64,000 nucleotides of DNA from Clostridiales bacterium (lineage in GTDB: Bacteria; Bacillota; Clostridia; Lachnospirales; Lachnospiraceae): NCBI GenBank assembly GCA_018374355.1, contig JAHAFI010000009.1, positions 40,186-104,185 on the forward strand, given 5' to 3'. The translations under genes were made by a program, and so were the position numbers. Within the stretch, counting starts at the first letter, position 1. Every line of letters begins with the position of its first letter. Positions 51,003-59,958 of the stretch are shown piece by piece. The notes under the pieces are model-generated. The model was not told where the DNA came from. It saw only the letters and a program-made list of their open reading frames with translations, and did no database searches.

Positions 51003-53483
51003 ATGAATTCAGATAAAGAAAACCCCACAGACGGAAAAAGTGAATACAAACCACAGGAAGATTTCTGGTTTACCCTTCTCAGAAAAGAAAACCTGCGGAA
51101 ACTCTGGAAACCTCAGATTGAGGTTATATTTATACTAAAAGGCACAGGCCGGATTTATTTTGCCAATATGAAAACGGTATATACGGTGAAGGAAGGGGAC
51201 ATTTTCGTCATCAACAGCTTTGAGATGCAGAATCTGGAGCTTGAAGGAAATGCAGCAGCGCTTTCCCTTTCTGTATCGCTCAGATTTGCATCTGCGGTAA
51301 CTCCGGAACTTTTGCAATATCAGATCGACTGCCGCTCCTTCCTGTACGGAGAGGATAAACAGGAAGCCTTCGACACATTAAGGAGCGATTTTGCGAGAGT
51401 GTTTAAAGAACAGTATAAAAATATCAATCGGCCCTCCTCTTACTTTAAAAGCAAAGCGGCTGCAGTTCTCGAGGACTTGAACAGATATTTTCTGGACCGG
51501 GAGAAACCTCTTGCGGGCTATGGAAGTCTGGAAACGCTGAAGCCGGCGATTCATTATATCCAGTCTCATTACAGGGAGAATATTACCCTTGAAGATCTTG
51601 CGGAGAAAACGTTTCTCAGTAAGACGTACATATCCAGAAGTTTTACGAAGTATTTCGGGATTTCATTTACAGAGTATGTAACACTTCTGCGGATTGCATA
51701 TGCAGTCAGGATGTTTCCGGGGAAAGATACCATTTCCAATATTGCGCTGGAGAGTGGATTTCCCAATGTGAATGCCATGATTCTGGCGTTTAAGCGGCAC
51801 TGGGGAATTACGCCGGGGGAATACCGAAAGGGAAATACATACAGGGAAGCCGCTGACAGCGGCAAAGGGGAAGACTTTGGAAATGAGATCAGGGATGATT
51901 TCGCTTCTCTTATGAAATATGCAGAAAAAACAGCAGGCGCAGAGCTTCCGGCTGTGAACATCAAAGAAATACGCGCAGATCTCAATGGCAGAAAGCAGAG
52001 AGTGGCTTCTCACTGGAAACGGATCCTGAACGCGGGGTATGCCAGAAGTATTGTTGACGGAGTGGTGCAGAAAGAAATCTGTTACCTCAAAGAGAAGGTT
52101 GGATTCGAATACATCCGTATGAAAGGGATACTGGATGACGATATGTGTCTTCTTAGAACGGATATGAACGGAAAAATCATTGTAAATTATGCTTATGTGG
52201 ATGAGGTGCTGGATTTCATACTCTCTGTGGGGGCGAAGCCCATGATCGAGCTTGGCTATGTACCGGGACTGCTTGTGGGACACAGTATGCTTTCCACGAT
52301 GCGCAGCGGGATTTTCGGAATTCCGTCGGACATCGAAAAATGGTATGAACTGATCAGAAAACTGGTGGAGCATCTGGCAGAGCGCTATGGAAATGACGTA
52401 GTGCGGCAGTGGCTTTTTGCGCCCTGGCCGTCCCCGGATTTTACCGATCTGGGACTGTGCAGCCTGGAAGAATTTGAGGAAATCTATACAGCGTCTTATG
52501 CGGCCATAAAGGGGATCAACCCCAACTTTCTGGTTACCGGACCGGGAACCTCAGAGCCGGACCGGTATCTGAAATGGTTTTTGGAAATGTGTAAGCAGAG
52601 AGAATGCCTTCCCGATGTGATTACCTTCCGTTCTTTTGGCACAGGAGATGAGAAGGAAGAAAAAGAGCTGAACCTGATCGGGAACAACGAGAGTTTTTCC
52701 ATGAAGGTCAGCGGAGATGAGAATCTGCTTCAAAATATGGTTCATAAGATTAAGGATATTCTGAAGGAGGAAAAGCTTGCAAAGATGCCGCTGATTCTTG
52801 AGGAGTGGAGCAATAACATCTGGCAGAGGGATTTGTGCAATGATACCTGTTACAAATCAGCATATCTGTTTAAGAATATTCTGGAAAATAATCACGATTT
52901 AAACGGAATGGGATATTTTACTTTAAATGACCGGATTGATGAGGTTCCTCCTTCCCCGGATACCTTCCATGGAGGATTCGGATTATTTACAAAAAATGAC
53001 ATTCCCAAAAGCGCCTGCCGGGCCATGGAGCTTCTGGGGCAGATGGGGGACAGGCTGATTCAGAAAGGAGAGGGGTATTATATCACCCGCTCGGAGGAGG
53101 AGATACAGATTTTTCTGTATAATTACAGCCATTATGATCTCCTGTACCGGTACAGGCATGTGGTGAATATGAGCAGGACAAAACGTTACAATGTATTTGT
53201 ATCAAAGGAAGTCCAGTCTTTTTATATCCGGTTTGAGAATATGAAAGGCGGAAAATATCCGGTGCGGCGGTACAGTATTACAAGAGAAGGCGGAAGCAGC
53301 TATGATGCATGGGTGAAAATGGGGGCTCCGGAGCCTCTCGAAAGGGAGGAGGAGGAAATGCTCCGGAACCTGTCAAAGCCTCTGTACCGAAGGGAAACAG
53401 TGGAAGTAAACGAGGGCGTTCTGGGAATTAAAGCCAGCCTGAATCCTCAGGATGTCTGTCTCATAAAGATAAAGATTATATGA
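51003..53483 (+). CDS. AraC-family regulator fused to a degenerate GH39-like domain
   Basis: The 826-residue protein has a cupin-like sensor (residues about 20-110: PQIEVIFILKGTGRIYFANM), an AraC HTH (about 180-275: NITLEDLAEKTFLSKTYISR, GFPNVNAMILAFKRHWG), then a GH39 xylosidase-like barrel (about 330-800: FEYIRMKGILDDDM, GAKPMIELGYVPGLL, LEEWSNNIWQRD). The GH39 acid/base motif, normally WNEP, reads WPSP (475-478), so the catalytic Glu is missing, while the nucleophile-type Glu (E601 in LEEW) remains. The barrel probably works as a sugar-sensing domain controlling the transporter and glycosidases downstream. Ribosome site AGGAGA. Confidence 0.87.
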   Translation: MNSDKENPTDGKSEYKPQEDFWFTLLRKENLRKLWKPQIEVIFILKGTGRIYFANMKTVYTVKEGDIFVINSFEMQNLELEGNAAALSLSVSLRFASAVTPELLQYQIDCRSFLYGEDKQEAFDTLRSDFARVFKEQYKNINRPSSYFKSKAAAVLEDLNRYFLDREKPLAGYGSLETLKPAIHYIQSHYRENITLEDLAEKTFLSKTYISRSFTKYFGISFTEYVTLLRIAYAVRMFPGKDTISNIALESGFPNVNAMILAFKRHWGITPGEYRKGNTYREAADSGKGEDFGNEIRDDFASLMKYAEKTAGAELPAVNIKEIRADLNGRKQRVASHWKRILNAGYARSIVDGVVQKEICYLKEKVGFEYIRMKGILDDDMCLLRTDMNGKIIVNYAYVDEVLDFILSVGAKPMIELGYVPGLLVGHSMLSTMRSGIFGIPSDIEKWYELIRKLVEHLAERYGNDVVRQWLFAPWPSPDFTDLGLCSLEEFEEIYTASYAAIKGINPNFLVTGPGTSEPDRYLKWFLEMCKQRECLPDVITFRSFGTGDEKEEKELNLIGNNESFSMKVSGDENLLQNMVHKIKDILKEEKLAKMPLILEEWSNNIWQRDLCNDTCYKSAYLFKNILENNHDLNGMGYFTLNDRIDEVPPSPDTFHGGFGLFTKNDIPKSACRAMELLGQMGDRLIQKGEGYYITRSEEEIQIFLYNYSHYDLLYRYRHVVNMSRTKRYNVFVSKEVQSFYIRFENMKGGKYPVRRYSITREGGSSYDAWVKMGAPEPLEREEEEMLRNLSKPLYRRETVEVNEGVLGIKASLNPQDVCLIKIKII

Positions 53484-53486
53484 TTG

Positions 53487-53530
53487 AAAAGAGCAATGGT
53501 GGATGTAATCATTCATTATTGCTCTTTTTA
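53487..53530 (+). terminator. Terminator of the AraC-GH39 regulator gene
   Basis: AAAAGAGCAAT pairs with ATTGCTCTTTTT across a 20-base loop, with T5 at the end. The regulator is therefore transcribed apart from the sugar operon. Confidence 0.8.
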
Positions 53531-53641
53531 TCATTGAATTTTGCTCTTTTGAGCAGCGTTAAAGGAATAACTATGTAAAAAGTACAATAAAGGTGGAGGA
53601 AATGCATAGGAAGTAGATAGAAAAGAGAACGGAATATTGCA

Positions 53642-53647
53642 TATAAT
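53642..53647 (+). promoter_or_regulatory. -10 box of the sugar utilisation operon
   Basis: TATAAT lies 34 bases before the symporter start codon. No good -35 is present 16-18 bases upstream (AGAAAA), which fits an activator-dependent promoter, presumably under the AraC-type protein. A small palindrome (TGCTCttttGAGCA) lies about 100 bases further upstream. Confidence 0.45.
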
Positions 53648-53680
53648 GGTAGCAGATAAAAACGAAGGAGGATTTTTCTT

Positions 53681-55063
53681 ATGGAGAAAAAATCAAATGC
53701 TGAGGGAAAGTACGTGGAAAATATTTCCCTTGGTGAAAAAGTTGCGTATGGAGGCGGGGACCTGGCAAGTAATCTGATTCTGGTTCTTACTTCGACATTT
53801 GTTACTTTCTTTTACACCGATGCTCTGGGGCTGAATGCAGCGATTATCGGAAGTATCATGATGTTTTCAAGACTGGCGGACGGATTTACAGACATTTTTA
53901 TGGGATACATCATGGACAGAACGAAATCAAAGCATGGAAAAGCGAGACCATGGATGCTATGGCTGGCGATACCCATTGCAATTTCTACTATTCTGGTATT
54001 CCTTGTGCCAAATATCGGAGAAACAGGAAAGTATATCTATGTAATTATTACATATAATCTGGTAACAACATTCTTATATACCATGATCAACATTCCTTAC
54101 GGAGCGCTTACCTCGCTGATGACCCGTGACCAGAATCAGCGTACAGTAATCAATATTTTCCGTATGGTGATGGCGCAGGTAGGTTCTCTGGTGATCAACG
54201 CGTTTACACTTCCGTTTATCAATGCGGTTGGCGGAAGCAGCAATCAGAAAAGCTGGATCATCGCTTCCATCATTTACGGTCTCATTGCGGCAGCGCTGTT
54301 TTTGATCTGTTTTGCAAAGACGAAAGAGCGTGTGCAGGTTTCTGCTGAACAGAAAGAAACCATCCGTCTCGGCGAGTCCTTCAAGCTGATTATGAAGAAC
54401 AACTACTGGCTCATGATCGTGGGCATCTGGGTAAGTATGGCTGTGGGAATGTCCATGAATATGGGTGTTGGAACATATTATGCCAAATATATTCTGGGAA
54501 ATGAGAATATGGCAGGATTTATTTCTGCAGTAACGATTATTCCGGCGATTGTATGTATGCCTGCTATCGTTCCGCTTATTAAAAAATACGGCAAAAGAAA
54601 TGTGGGCCTGATCGGAAGTATCATCAGCCTGATCGCTCATCTGCTGATTTTCATCAATGCGGCAAATGCAACATGGCTGATCGTCTGCTCCCTGTTCAAG
54701 GGCGTTGGTCAGGCGGCTCTCACAGGAACCATTTTTGCAATGGTTGCGGATACTATTGAGTACGGACAGTGGAAAACAGGAAAACGTGTAGAAGGAATGC
54801 TCTATTCAAGTACAACCTTCGGTGCAAAAGTAGGCGCAGGTATCGGCGGAGCGGTTGCTCTGGCTATTATCGGCGCGGCAGGATATGACGGACTTGCAGC
54901 AGTTCAGTCAGCATCTGCTCTGGCGGCGATCAAGCAGGTTTATCTTGTACTTCCGATTCCGTTCCTTGTATTAGTTCCGGTATTTTATGCATTATATAAA
55001 TTGGACAAGATTTATCCGACAGTCATGAAAGATCTTGAACAGCGTGAAAATAAACAAAAATAG
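53681..55063 (+). CDS. GPH-family glycoside:cation symporter
   Basis: The 460-residue protein has about twelve membrane segments. The start GEKVAYGGGDLASNLI and the first cytoplasmic loop GYIMDRTKSKHGKARPWMLW are diagnostic for the MelB/XynB/YicJ group, as is ADTIEYGQWKTGKRVEGM in the second half. It imports a glycoside with H+ or Na+. With GH3 enzymes encoded next and a GH39-like sensor, a xyloside or beta-glucoside is likely; the exact sugar is unknown. Ribosome site AAGGAGG. Confidence 0.92.
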   Translation: MEKKSNAEGKYVENISLGEKVAYGGGDLASNLILVLTSTFVTFFYTDALGLNAAIIGSIMMFSRLADGFTDIFMGYIMDRTKSKHGKARPWMLWLAIPIAISTILVFLVPNIGETGKYIYVIITYNLVTTFLYTMINIPYGALTSLMTRDQNQRTVINIFRMVMAQVGSLVINAFTLPFINAVGGSSNQKSWIIASIIYGLIAAALFLICFAKTKERVQVSAEQKETIRLGESFKLIMKNNYWLMIVGIWVSMAVGMSMNMGVGTYYAKYILGNENMAGFISAVTIIPAIVCMPAIVPLIKKYGKRNVGLIGSIISLIAHLLIFINAANATWLIVCSLFKGVGQAALTGTIFAMVADTIEYGQWKTGKRVEGMLYSSTTFGAKVGAGIGGAVALAIIGAAGYDGLAAVQSASALAAIKQVYLVLPIPFLVLVPVFYALYKLDKIYPTVMKDLEQRENKQK

Positions 55064-55087
55064 AAATGGATATAAAGGAGAACTCTT

Positions 55088-57364
55088 ATGGAATTAACGA
55101 AAATAAAAGAACTTGTTGCGCAGATGACACTGGAGGAAAAAGCATCCCTTTGTTCAGGACTTGATTTCTGGCACACAAAAGGCATCGAAAGACTGGGCGT
55201 ACCCTCTGTAATGGTATCGGACGGACCTCACGGACTCCGCAAGCAGGAGGAAGAGGCCGATCATCTGGGATTAAACGGAAGCATCAAGGCTGTCTGCTTT
55301 CCGGCGGGCTGCGCCATGGCGGCAAGCTTCAGCAGAAAGGCTGCTGCAAAGCTGGGAGAAGTTCTCGGTGAAGAGTGTCAGGCGGAAAACATCAGTACCA
55401 TTCTCGGACCGGCAATGAACATCAAGCGTTCTCCTCTCTGCGGACGTAATTTTGAGTATTATTCGGAAGACCCTCTGCTTGCGACAGAGATCGGAACGGC
55501 ATATGTGAATGCGGTTCAGAGCAGAAATGTGGGAACAAGTCCCAAGCATTTTATGGCAAATAATCAGGAATACCATCGTATGACCAGCAGTTCCGATATG
55601 GATGAGAGAACAGCAAGAGAAATCTATCTCGCCGCTTTTGAAGGCATGGTGAAGAATGCAAGACCCTGGACGATCATGAACTCCTATAATAAGCTGAACG
55701 GTACTTACCTTTGCGAAAATAAAGAGATCCTGACGGATGTGCTTCGCAGGGACTGGGGCTTTGACGGATATGTTATGACTGACTGGGGCGCTATGAACCG
55801 CCGCGTGGATGCATTAAAGGCGGGCTGTAACCTTGAAATGCCGGGAGGCAGTTGTGTGACGGATGCGCAGATTGTACAGGCGGTAAAAGACGGCGAACTG
55901 GAAGAGGAGATTCTGAACCGGTCCTGCGAAGAACTTCTGAATATTGTATTCCGTTACGCCGAAAACCGGAAGCCGGAAACCGTATTTGACAGAGAAAAAG
56001 ATCATGAGGCGGCCAGAGAACTGGAAGAGGAATGTATCGTTCTTCTGAAAAATGAGGATGGAATCCTGCCCCTTTCTGAGGAAAAGAAGGTGGCGTTCAT
56101 CGGAAAATACGCAGAGACGCCACGCTATCAGGGAGGCGGAAGCTCTCACATCAACAGTTGGAAGGTGGATTCCGCACTGGATACAGTGAAAGCATGGGCC
56201 GATGTTGTGTATGCGAAAGGATATGAAGATCAGGAGGATGTAACCGATGAGAAACTGCTTCAGGAAGCAGTTGAAGCGGCAAAAAATGCAGAGGCTGCCG
56301 TTATATTCGCAGGTCTTCCCGACAGCTTTGAATCCGAGGGATATGACAGAACACATCTGCGTATGCCGGACTGCCAGAACCGATTGATTGAAGAGGTGGC
56401 AAAGGTACAGCCAAATACCATTGTGGTTCTTCATAACGGTGCTCCGGTTGAAATGCCATGGATTTCCAGGGTAAAAGCTGTGGTAGAAGCTTATCTGGGC
56501 GGTCAGGCAGTAGGAAGCGCAGCAGCAAACGTATTATACGGAAAGGTAAATCCAAGCGGAAGACTTCCGGAGACTTTCCCCCTTCGTCTGCAGGATACCC
56601 CATGCTATTTGAATTATGGCGGGGAACATGATAAAGTAGTATATAGTGAAGGCGTATTTGTAGGATACCGCTATTATGAATCAAAAGAAATGCCGGTGTT
56701 GTTCCCATTTGGTTACGGACTTTCTTATACGACTTTCGAATACAGCAGCCTTAAAGTTGAAAAAGAGAGTATGAAGGAATCCGAAACTGTAAAAGTTACG
56801 GTGGATGTGAAAAACAACGGAAACCGTGCAGGAAAAGAAGTAGTACAGCTCTACGTTGGAAAGAAAGACGGAAGTGTTGTCCGTCCGGTTCGGGAACTTC
56901 GGGCCTTTGATAAGATCGAACTGAATCCGGGAGAGACAAAGACCGTGGAATTTGTTCTGGGAAGCCGCGCATTTGCGTACTGGGAGATGGAGATCAGCGA
57001 CTGGTTTGTGGAGAGCGGAGTTTATGACATCCAGATCGGAAAATCCGCTTCTGAAATCATACTTACCCATGAGATTCAGGTGGAAGGTGAAAAATCCATT
57101 TCGAAAGTATACACCGTAAATTCAACCTTCGGTGAGGTCATGGCAGACCCTAAGGGACGCGCTATTTTTGCATCCATGGGAGAAGAGATGAATGTGGGAG
57201 CAAGCATGGCTTCCATGGCGGACAGCCAGGGCGGCGAAGGCGTAATCAGTCAGGAAATGATTGAAGCCATGATGGAAGGAATGCCTCTTCGCTCGATTAT
57301 GATGTTTGTACCGGGAGTCCGACCGGAAATGATAGAGAAACTGGTAGAAGCTTTAAACGCATAA
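55088..57364 (+). CDS. GH3 family beta-glycosidase, first copy
   Basis: This 758-residue cytosolic enzyme (no signal peptide) has a GH3 N-terminal barrel with DGPHGLRKQ, KHFMANNQEYHR and the nucleophile D232 in YVMTDWGAM. The C-terminal alpha/beta sandwich (VAFIGKYAETPRYQGGGSS, SGRLPETFPL) is followed by a fibronectin III-like domain (DVKNNGNRAGKEVVQLYVG). A Met/Gly-rich tail of about 80 residues is unusual. Retaining exo-glycosidase; beta-glucosidase is the most common activity in this subgroup, beta-xylosidase is possible. It follows the symporter gene by 24 bases, so sugars are probably cleaved after uptake. Confidence 0.92.
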   Translation: MELTKIKELVAQMTLEEKASLCSGLDFWHTKGIERLGVPSVMVSDGPHGLRKQEEEADHLGLNGSIKAVCFPAGCAMAASFSRKAAAKLGEVLGEECQAENISTILGPAMNIKRSPLCGRNFEYYSEDPLLATEIGTAYVNAVQSRNVGTSPKHFMANNQEYHRMTSSSDMDERTAREIYLAAFEGMVKNARPWTIMNSYNKLNGTYLCENKEILTDVLRRDWGFDGYVMTDWGAMNRRVDALKAGCNLEMPGGSCVTDAQIVQAVKDGELEEEILNRSCEELLNIVFRYAENRKPETVFDREKDHEAARELEEECIVLLKNEDGILPLSEEKKVAFIGKYAETPRYQGGGSSHINSWKVDSALDTVKAWADVVYAKGYEDQEDVTDEKLLQEAVEAAKNAEAAVIFAGLPDSFESEGYDRTHLRMPDCQNRLIEEVAKVQPNTIVVLHNGAPVEMPWISRVKAVVEAYLGGQAVGSAAANVLYGKVNPSGRLPETFPLRLQDTPCYLNYGGEHDKVVYSEGVFVGYRYYESKEMPVLFPFGYGLSYTTFEYSSLKVEKESMKESETVKVTVDVKNNGNRAGKEVVQLYVGKKDGSVVRPVRELRAFDKIELNPGETKTVEFVLGSRAFAYWEMEISDWFVESGVYDIQIGKSASEIILTHEIQVEGEKSISKVYTVNSTFGEVMADPKGRAIFASMGEEMNVGASMASMADSQGGEGVISQEMIEAMMEGMPLRSIMMFVPGVRPEMIEKLVEALNA

Positions 57365-57389
57365 GTGAAAAAGACAAGGAGAATAGAAA

Positions 57390-58952
57390 ATGGCAAAATT
57401 TAATTTTGATGACGTTCCTGTACTGAAAACCACAGGCGGCGACTTAAAAGGATATTTTTACAATGGAGCATATATTTTCAAAGGAGTTCCCTATGCATAT
57501 GCTGACCGGTTCCAGATGCCGAAAGAGGCAGTATGGGAGGGCGTAAAGGACGCTTCCTCCTATGGATTTGTGTGTCCCCTTATGGCGAAGGACACCCCGA
57601 ATGCGGAGCTGATGGTTCCTCACCGTTACTGGCCTCAGGACGAGCATTGCCAGAATCTGAACATCTGGACAAAAACTCTGGACACAGAGAAGAAGCTTCC
57701 GGTTGTTGTATGGCTCCACGGCGGCGGATATTTTGCAGGCTCATCCATTGAGCAGGAGGCGTATGACGGATTCCATATGTGTATGGAGGGGGATGTGGTT
57801 GTTGTAACCATCAATCACAGACTGAACGTACTGGGCTATCTGGATTTGTCTCCCTTTGGTGAGAAATATGCGAACTCAGGAAATGCAGGTCATGCAGATA
57901 TGGTGGCTGCTCTCCAGTGGGTGCATGATAATATTGCGCTGTTCGGCGGCGATCCGGAGAATGTAACTATTTTCGGACAGTCCGGCGGCGGAATGAAGGT
58001 TGCAGACCTGATGCAGATTGCAGCGGCAGACGGATTATTCCACAGAGGCTTAATCATGAGCGGCGTAAGCAATGCCTCCCTGATGCCTTCCTGCACAGGA
58101 GACGGAAGGGTGATCGTAGAAGCCCTTCTTAACGAGCTGGGACTTTCTGAAAATGAAGTGGAGAAGCTGGAAACCATTCCGTATTACGAACTTGTCAATG
58201 CATACACGAAGGTGAGCCCGGCCATTGCGATGCAGGGCGGATATATCGGCGGCGGTCCTCTGGTAAGTGATTACTACAAAGGAAATCCTCTGGACTATGG
58301 ATTCCGGGAACATGCTCTTGAGCTTCCACTTATGGTAGGCAGTGTATTCGGTGAATTTGCCTTTATGCCTACAGATTACAACAAAGAGGAGCTGACGGAA
58401 GAACAGCTCAAAGCTATCGTGGCAGCAGTGTATGGAGATCATGCAGAAGAGATGATCGCCCTGTTCAGAGAAACGTATCCGGGAAAAAATGCGGCAGATT
58501 TACTTGCTGTTGACCGGGTAATGCGCCAGCCGTCAAAACAGATTGCAGCCCTTCATGCAAAAGGAAGCAAGATGGGAACCTATCTGTATGACTTTACACT
58601 GGAATTCCCGATCCATCATAATAAGATTGCATGGCACTGCGCAGATATTCCGTTCTTCTTCCACAACATCGACCGGGTGGAGGTCTGCCAGATTCCGGAG
58701 GTGGGAGAAAGACTGGAAAGTCAGATTTTCGGAGCATTTATGGCATTTGCAAAGACCGGAAAACCGGAGAGTGATCAACTGCCGGAATGGGAGGCTGTCA
58801 CAGAGGATAAGGAGCCGACTATGATTTTTGACCGGGAGTGTGAACTTCGCTATAACTTTGATGATAAGCTGTATGAAAAGATTGACAGCATTCTTCCTCC
58901 GTTTAATCTGATGGCAATGCTGATGAGCGGAGACAATAGTATTCAACATTAA
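57390..58952 (+). CDS. Type B carboxylesterase
   Basis: This 520-residue alpha/beta hydrolase without signal peptide has oxyanion motif WLHGGGYFAGS, nucleophile S198 in FGQSGGGMK and the type B signature DEHCQNLNIW. The catalytic His lies in the C-terminal AWHCADIPFFFHN block. In this operon it may remove acyl or aryl esters from imported glycosides before GH3 cleavage. Substrate range in the family is broad, so the link is inference. Ribosome site AAGGAGA. Confidence 0.9.
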   Translation: MAKFNFDDVPVLKTTGGDLKGYFYNGAYIFKGVPYAYADRFQMPKEAVWEGVKDASSYGFVCPLMAKDTPNAELMVPHRYWPQDEHCQNLNIWTKTLDTEKKLPVVVWLHGGGYFAGSSIEQEAYDGFHMCMEGDVVVVTINHRLNVLGYLDLSPFGEKYANSGNAGHADMVAALQWVHDNIALFGGDPENVTIFGQSGGGMKVADLMQIAAADGLFHRGLIMSGVSNASLMPSCTGDGRVIVEALLNELGLSENEVEKLETIPYYELVNAYTKVSPAIAMQGGYIGGGPLVSDYYKGNPLDYGFREHALELPLMVGSVFGEFAFMPTDYNKEELTEEQLKAIVAAVYGDHAEEMIALFRETYPGKNAADLLAVDRVMRQPSKQIAALHAKGSKMGTYLYDFTLEFPIHHNKIAWHCADIPFFFHNIDRVEVCQIPEVGERLESQIFGAFMAFAKTGKPESDQLPEWEAVTEDKEPTMIFDRECELRYNFDDKLYEKIDSILPPFNLMAMLMSGDNSIQH

Positions 58953-59032
58953 TGCGTTAGGAAACCAGGCAGTCCGCTTTTGCTGACTGTCTGATTTCCA
59001 TATGGAGAAAATAAGAGACGGAGGATGAGAAA

Positions 59033-59860
59033 ATGGGAAAAAAGGAAAGAATGATAGTATTTGGAATGGGTCTTTTGCTGCTTTTAATCTTTACGTTTAC
59101 GGATCTGCAGATTTCTCTGGCAATCGCGAAGAAACCGGTTTTTGCAAGGGTTTTGGAGGTGATCGGTGAAATACCGTTTACAATTTTGACGGTGGCAGGA
59201 TGCGGCATGATTATCCGGTTCAGAAATAAGGATTCCATGGTAAAAAAACTGTCGGGACTGATCGGCGGTCTGATTTTATTTGTACTGTTTTCCTTTATGG
59301 GAGGATTCATGACATGGAATTATCTCAGCAGAAATCTGGGAGAGGTTTCCAAAATCTGGATTCCGGTTATCGGACTGCTGATGGCAGGAGCAGCAGGATG
59401 GATCACCATGAAGGTGCCGCAGGAGGAGAGAAACCGGGCGCTGCGGTTTGCGGCAACGGCGCTGATTTATTTTATACTGGTGATCATTATCATGAATTCA
59501 TTGAAAACCATGTGGGGAAGAATGCGTTTCCGCGAAATGACCGATCCGGTAAATGAATTTACCAGATGGTATCAGATCTGTGGAAGAGGAAAATTCGATG
59601 ATATCTATGCGTCCTTCCCATCCGGGCATTCCATGAATTCGGCGGGCGTGATTTTATCACTTCTTCTGCCGGATATGATTCCTGCTTTGAAGGAGAAGAA
59701 AAATCTGTTACATATTTGTACCTATATCTGGTGTCTGATCGTGGGAGCCAGCCGTGTCTGCATGGGCGCACATTTTGCCAGTGATGTGACGGTGGGAATC
59801 TTACTGTCATTTGTTTTGTTTGATGTTATCAGCCGGATGATTTATTATAGAAAGAGATAA
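59033..59860 (+). CDS. PAP2-family membrane phosphatase
   Basis: The 275-residue protein has about six membrane helices and the three PAP2 motifs: KTMWGRMRF, FPSGHSMNS (H199) and SRVCMGAHFASDV. Family members dephosphorylate lipid phosphates such as phosphatidic acid or undecaprenyl pyrophosphate. A link to sugar use is not evident; the gene simply lies within the plus-strand run, with GGAGGATG before the ATG. A weak hairpin occupies the 80-base gap upstream. Confidence 0.88.
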   Translation: MGKKERMIVFGMGLLLLLIFTFTDLQISLAIAKKPVFARVLEVIGEIPFTILTVAGCGMIIRFRNKDSMVKKLSGLIGGLILFVLFSFMGGFMTWNYLSRNLGEVSKIWIPVIGLLMAGAAGWITMKVPQEERNRALRFAATALIYFILVIIIMNSLKTMWGRMRFREMTDPVNEFTRWYQICGRGKFDDIYASFPSGHSMNSAGVILSLLLPDMIPALKEKKNLLHICTYIWCLIVGASRVCMGAHFASDVTVGILLSFVLFDVISRMIYYRKR

Positions 59861-59958
59861 GGTATTCGGTGGATTGCGCAGGGAAACTGGGACAGAGTCA
59901 GAAGAACATATAGTGCGTGTATACATAGGACATAATTGGAATTAAGGAGGAAATAAGA

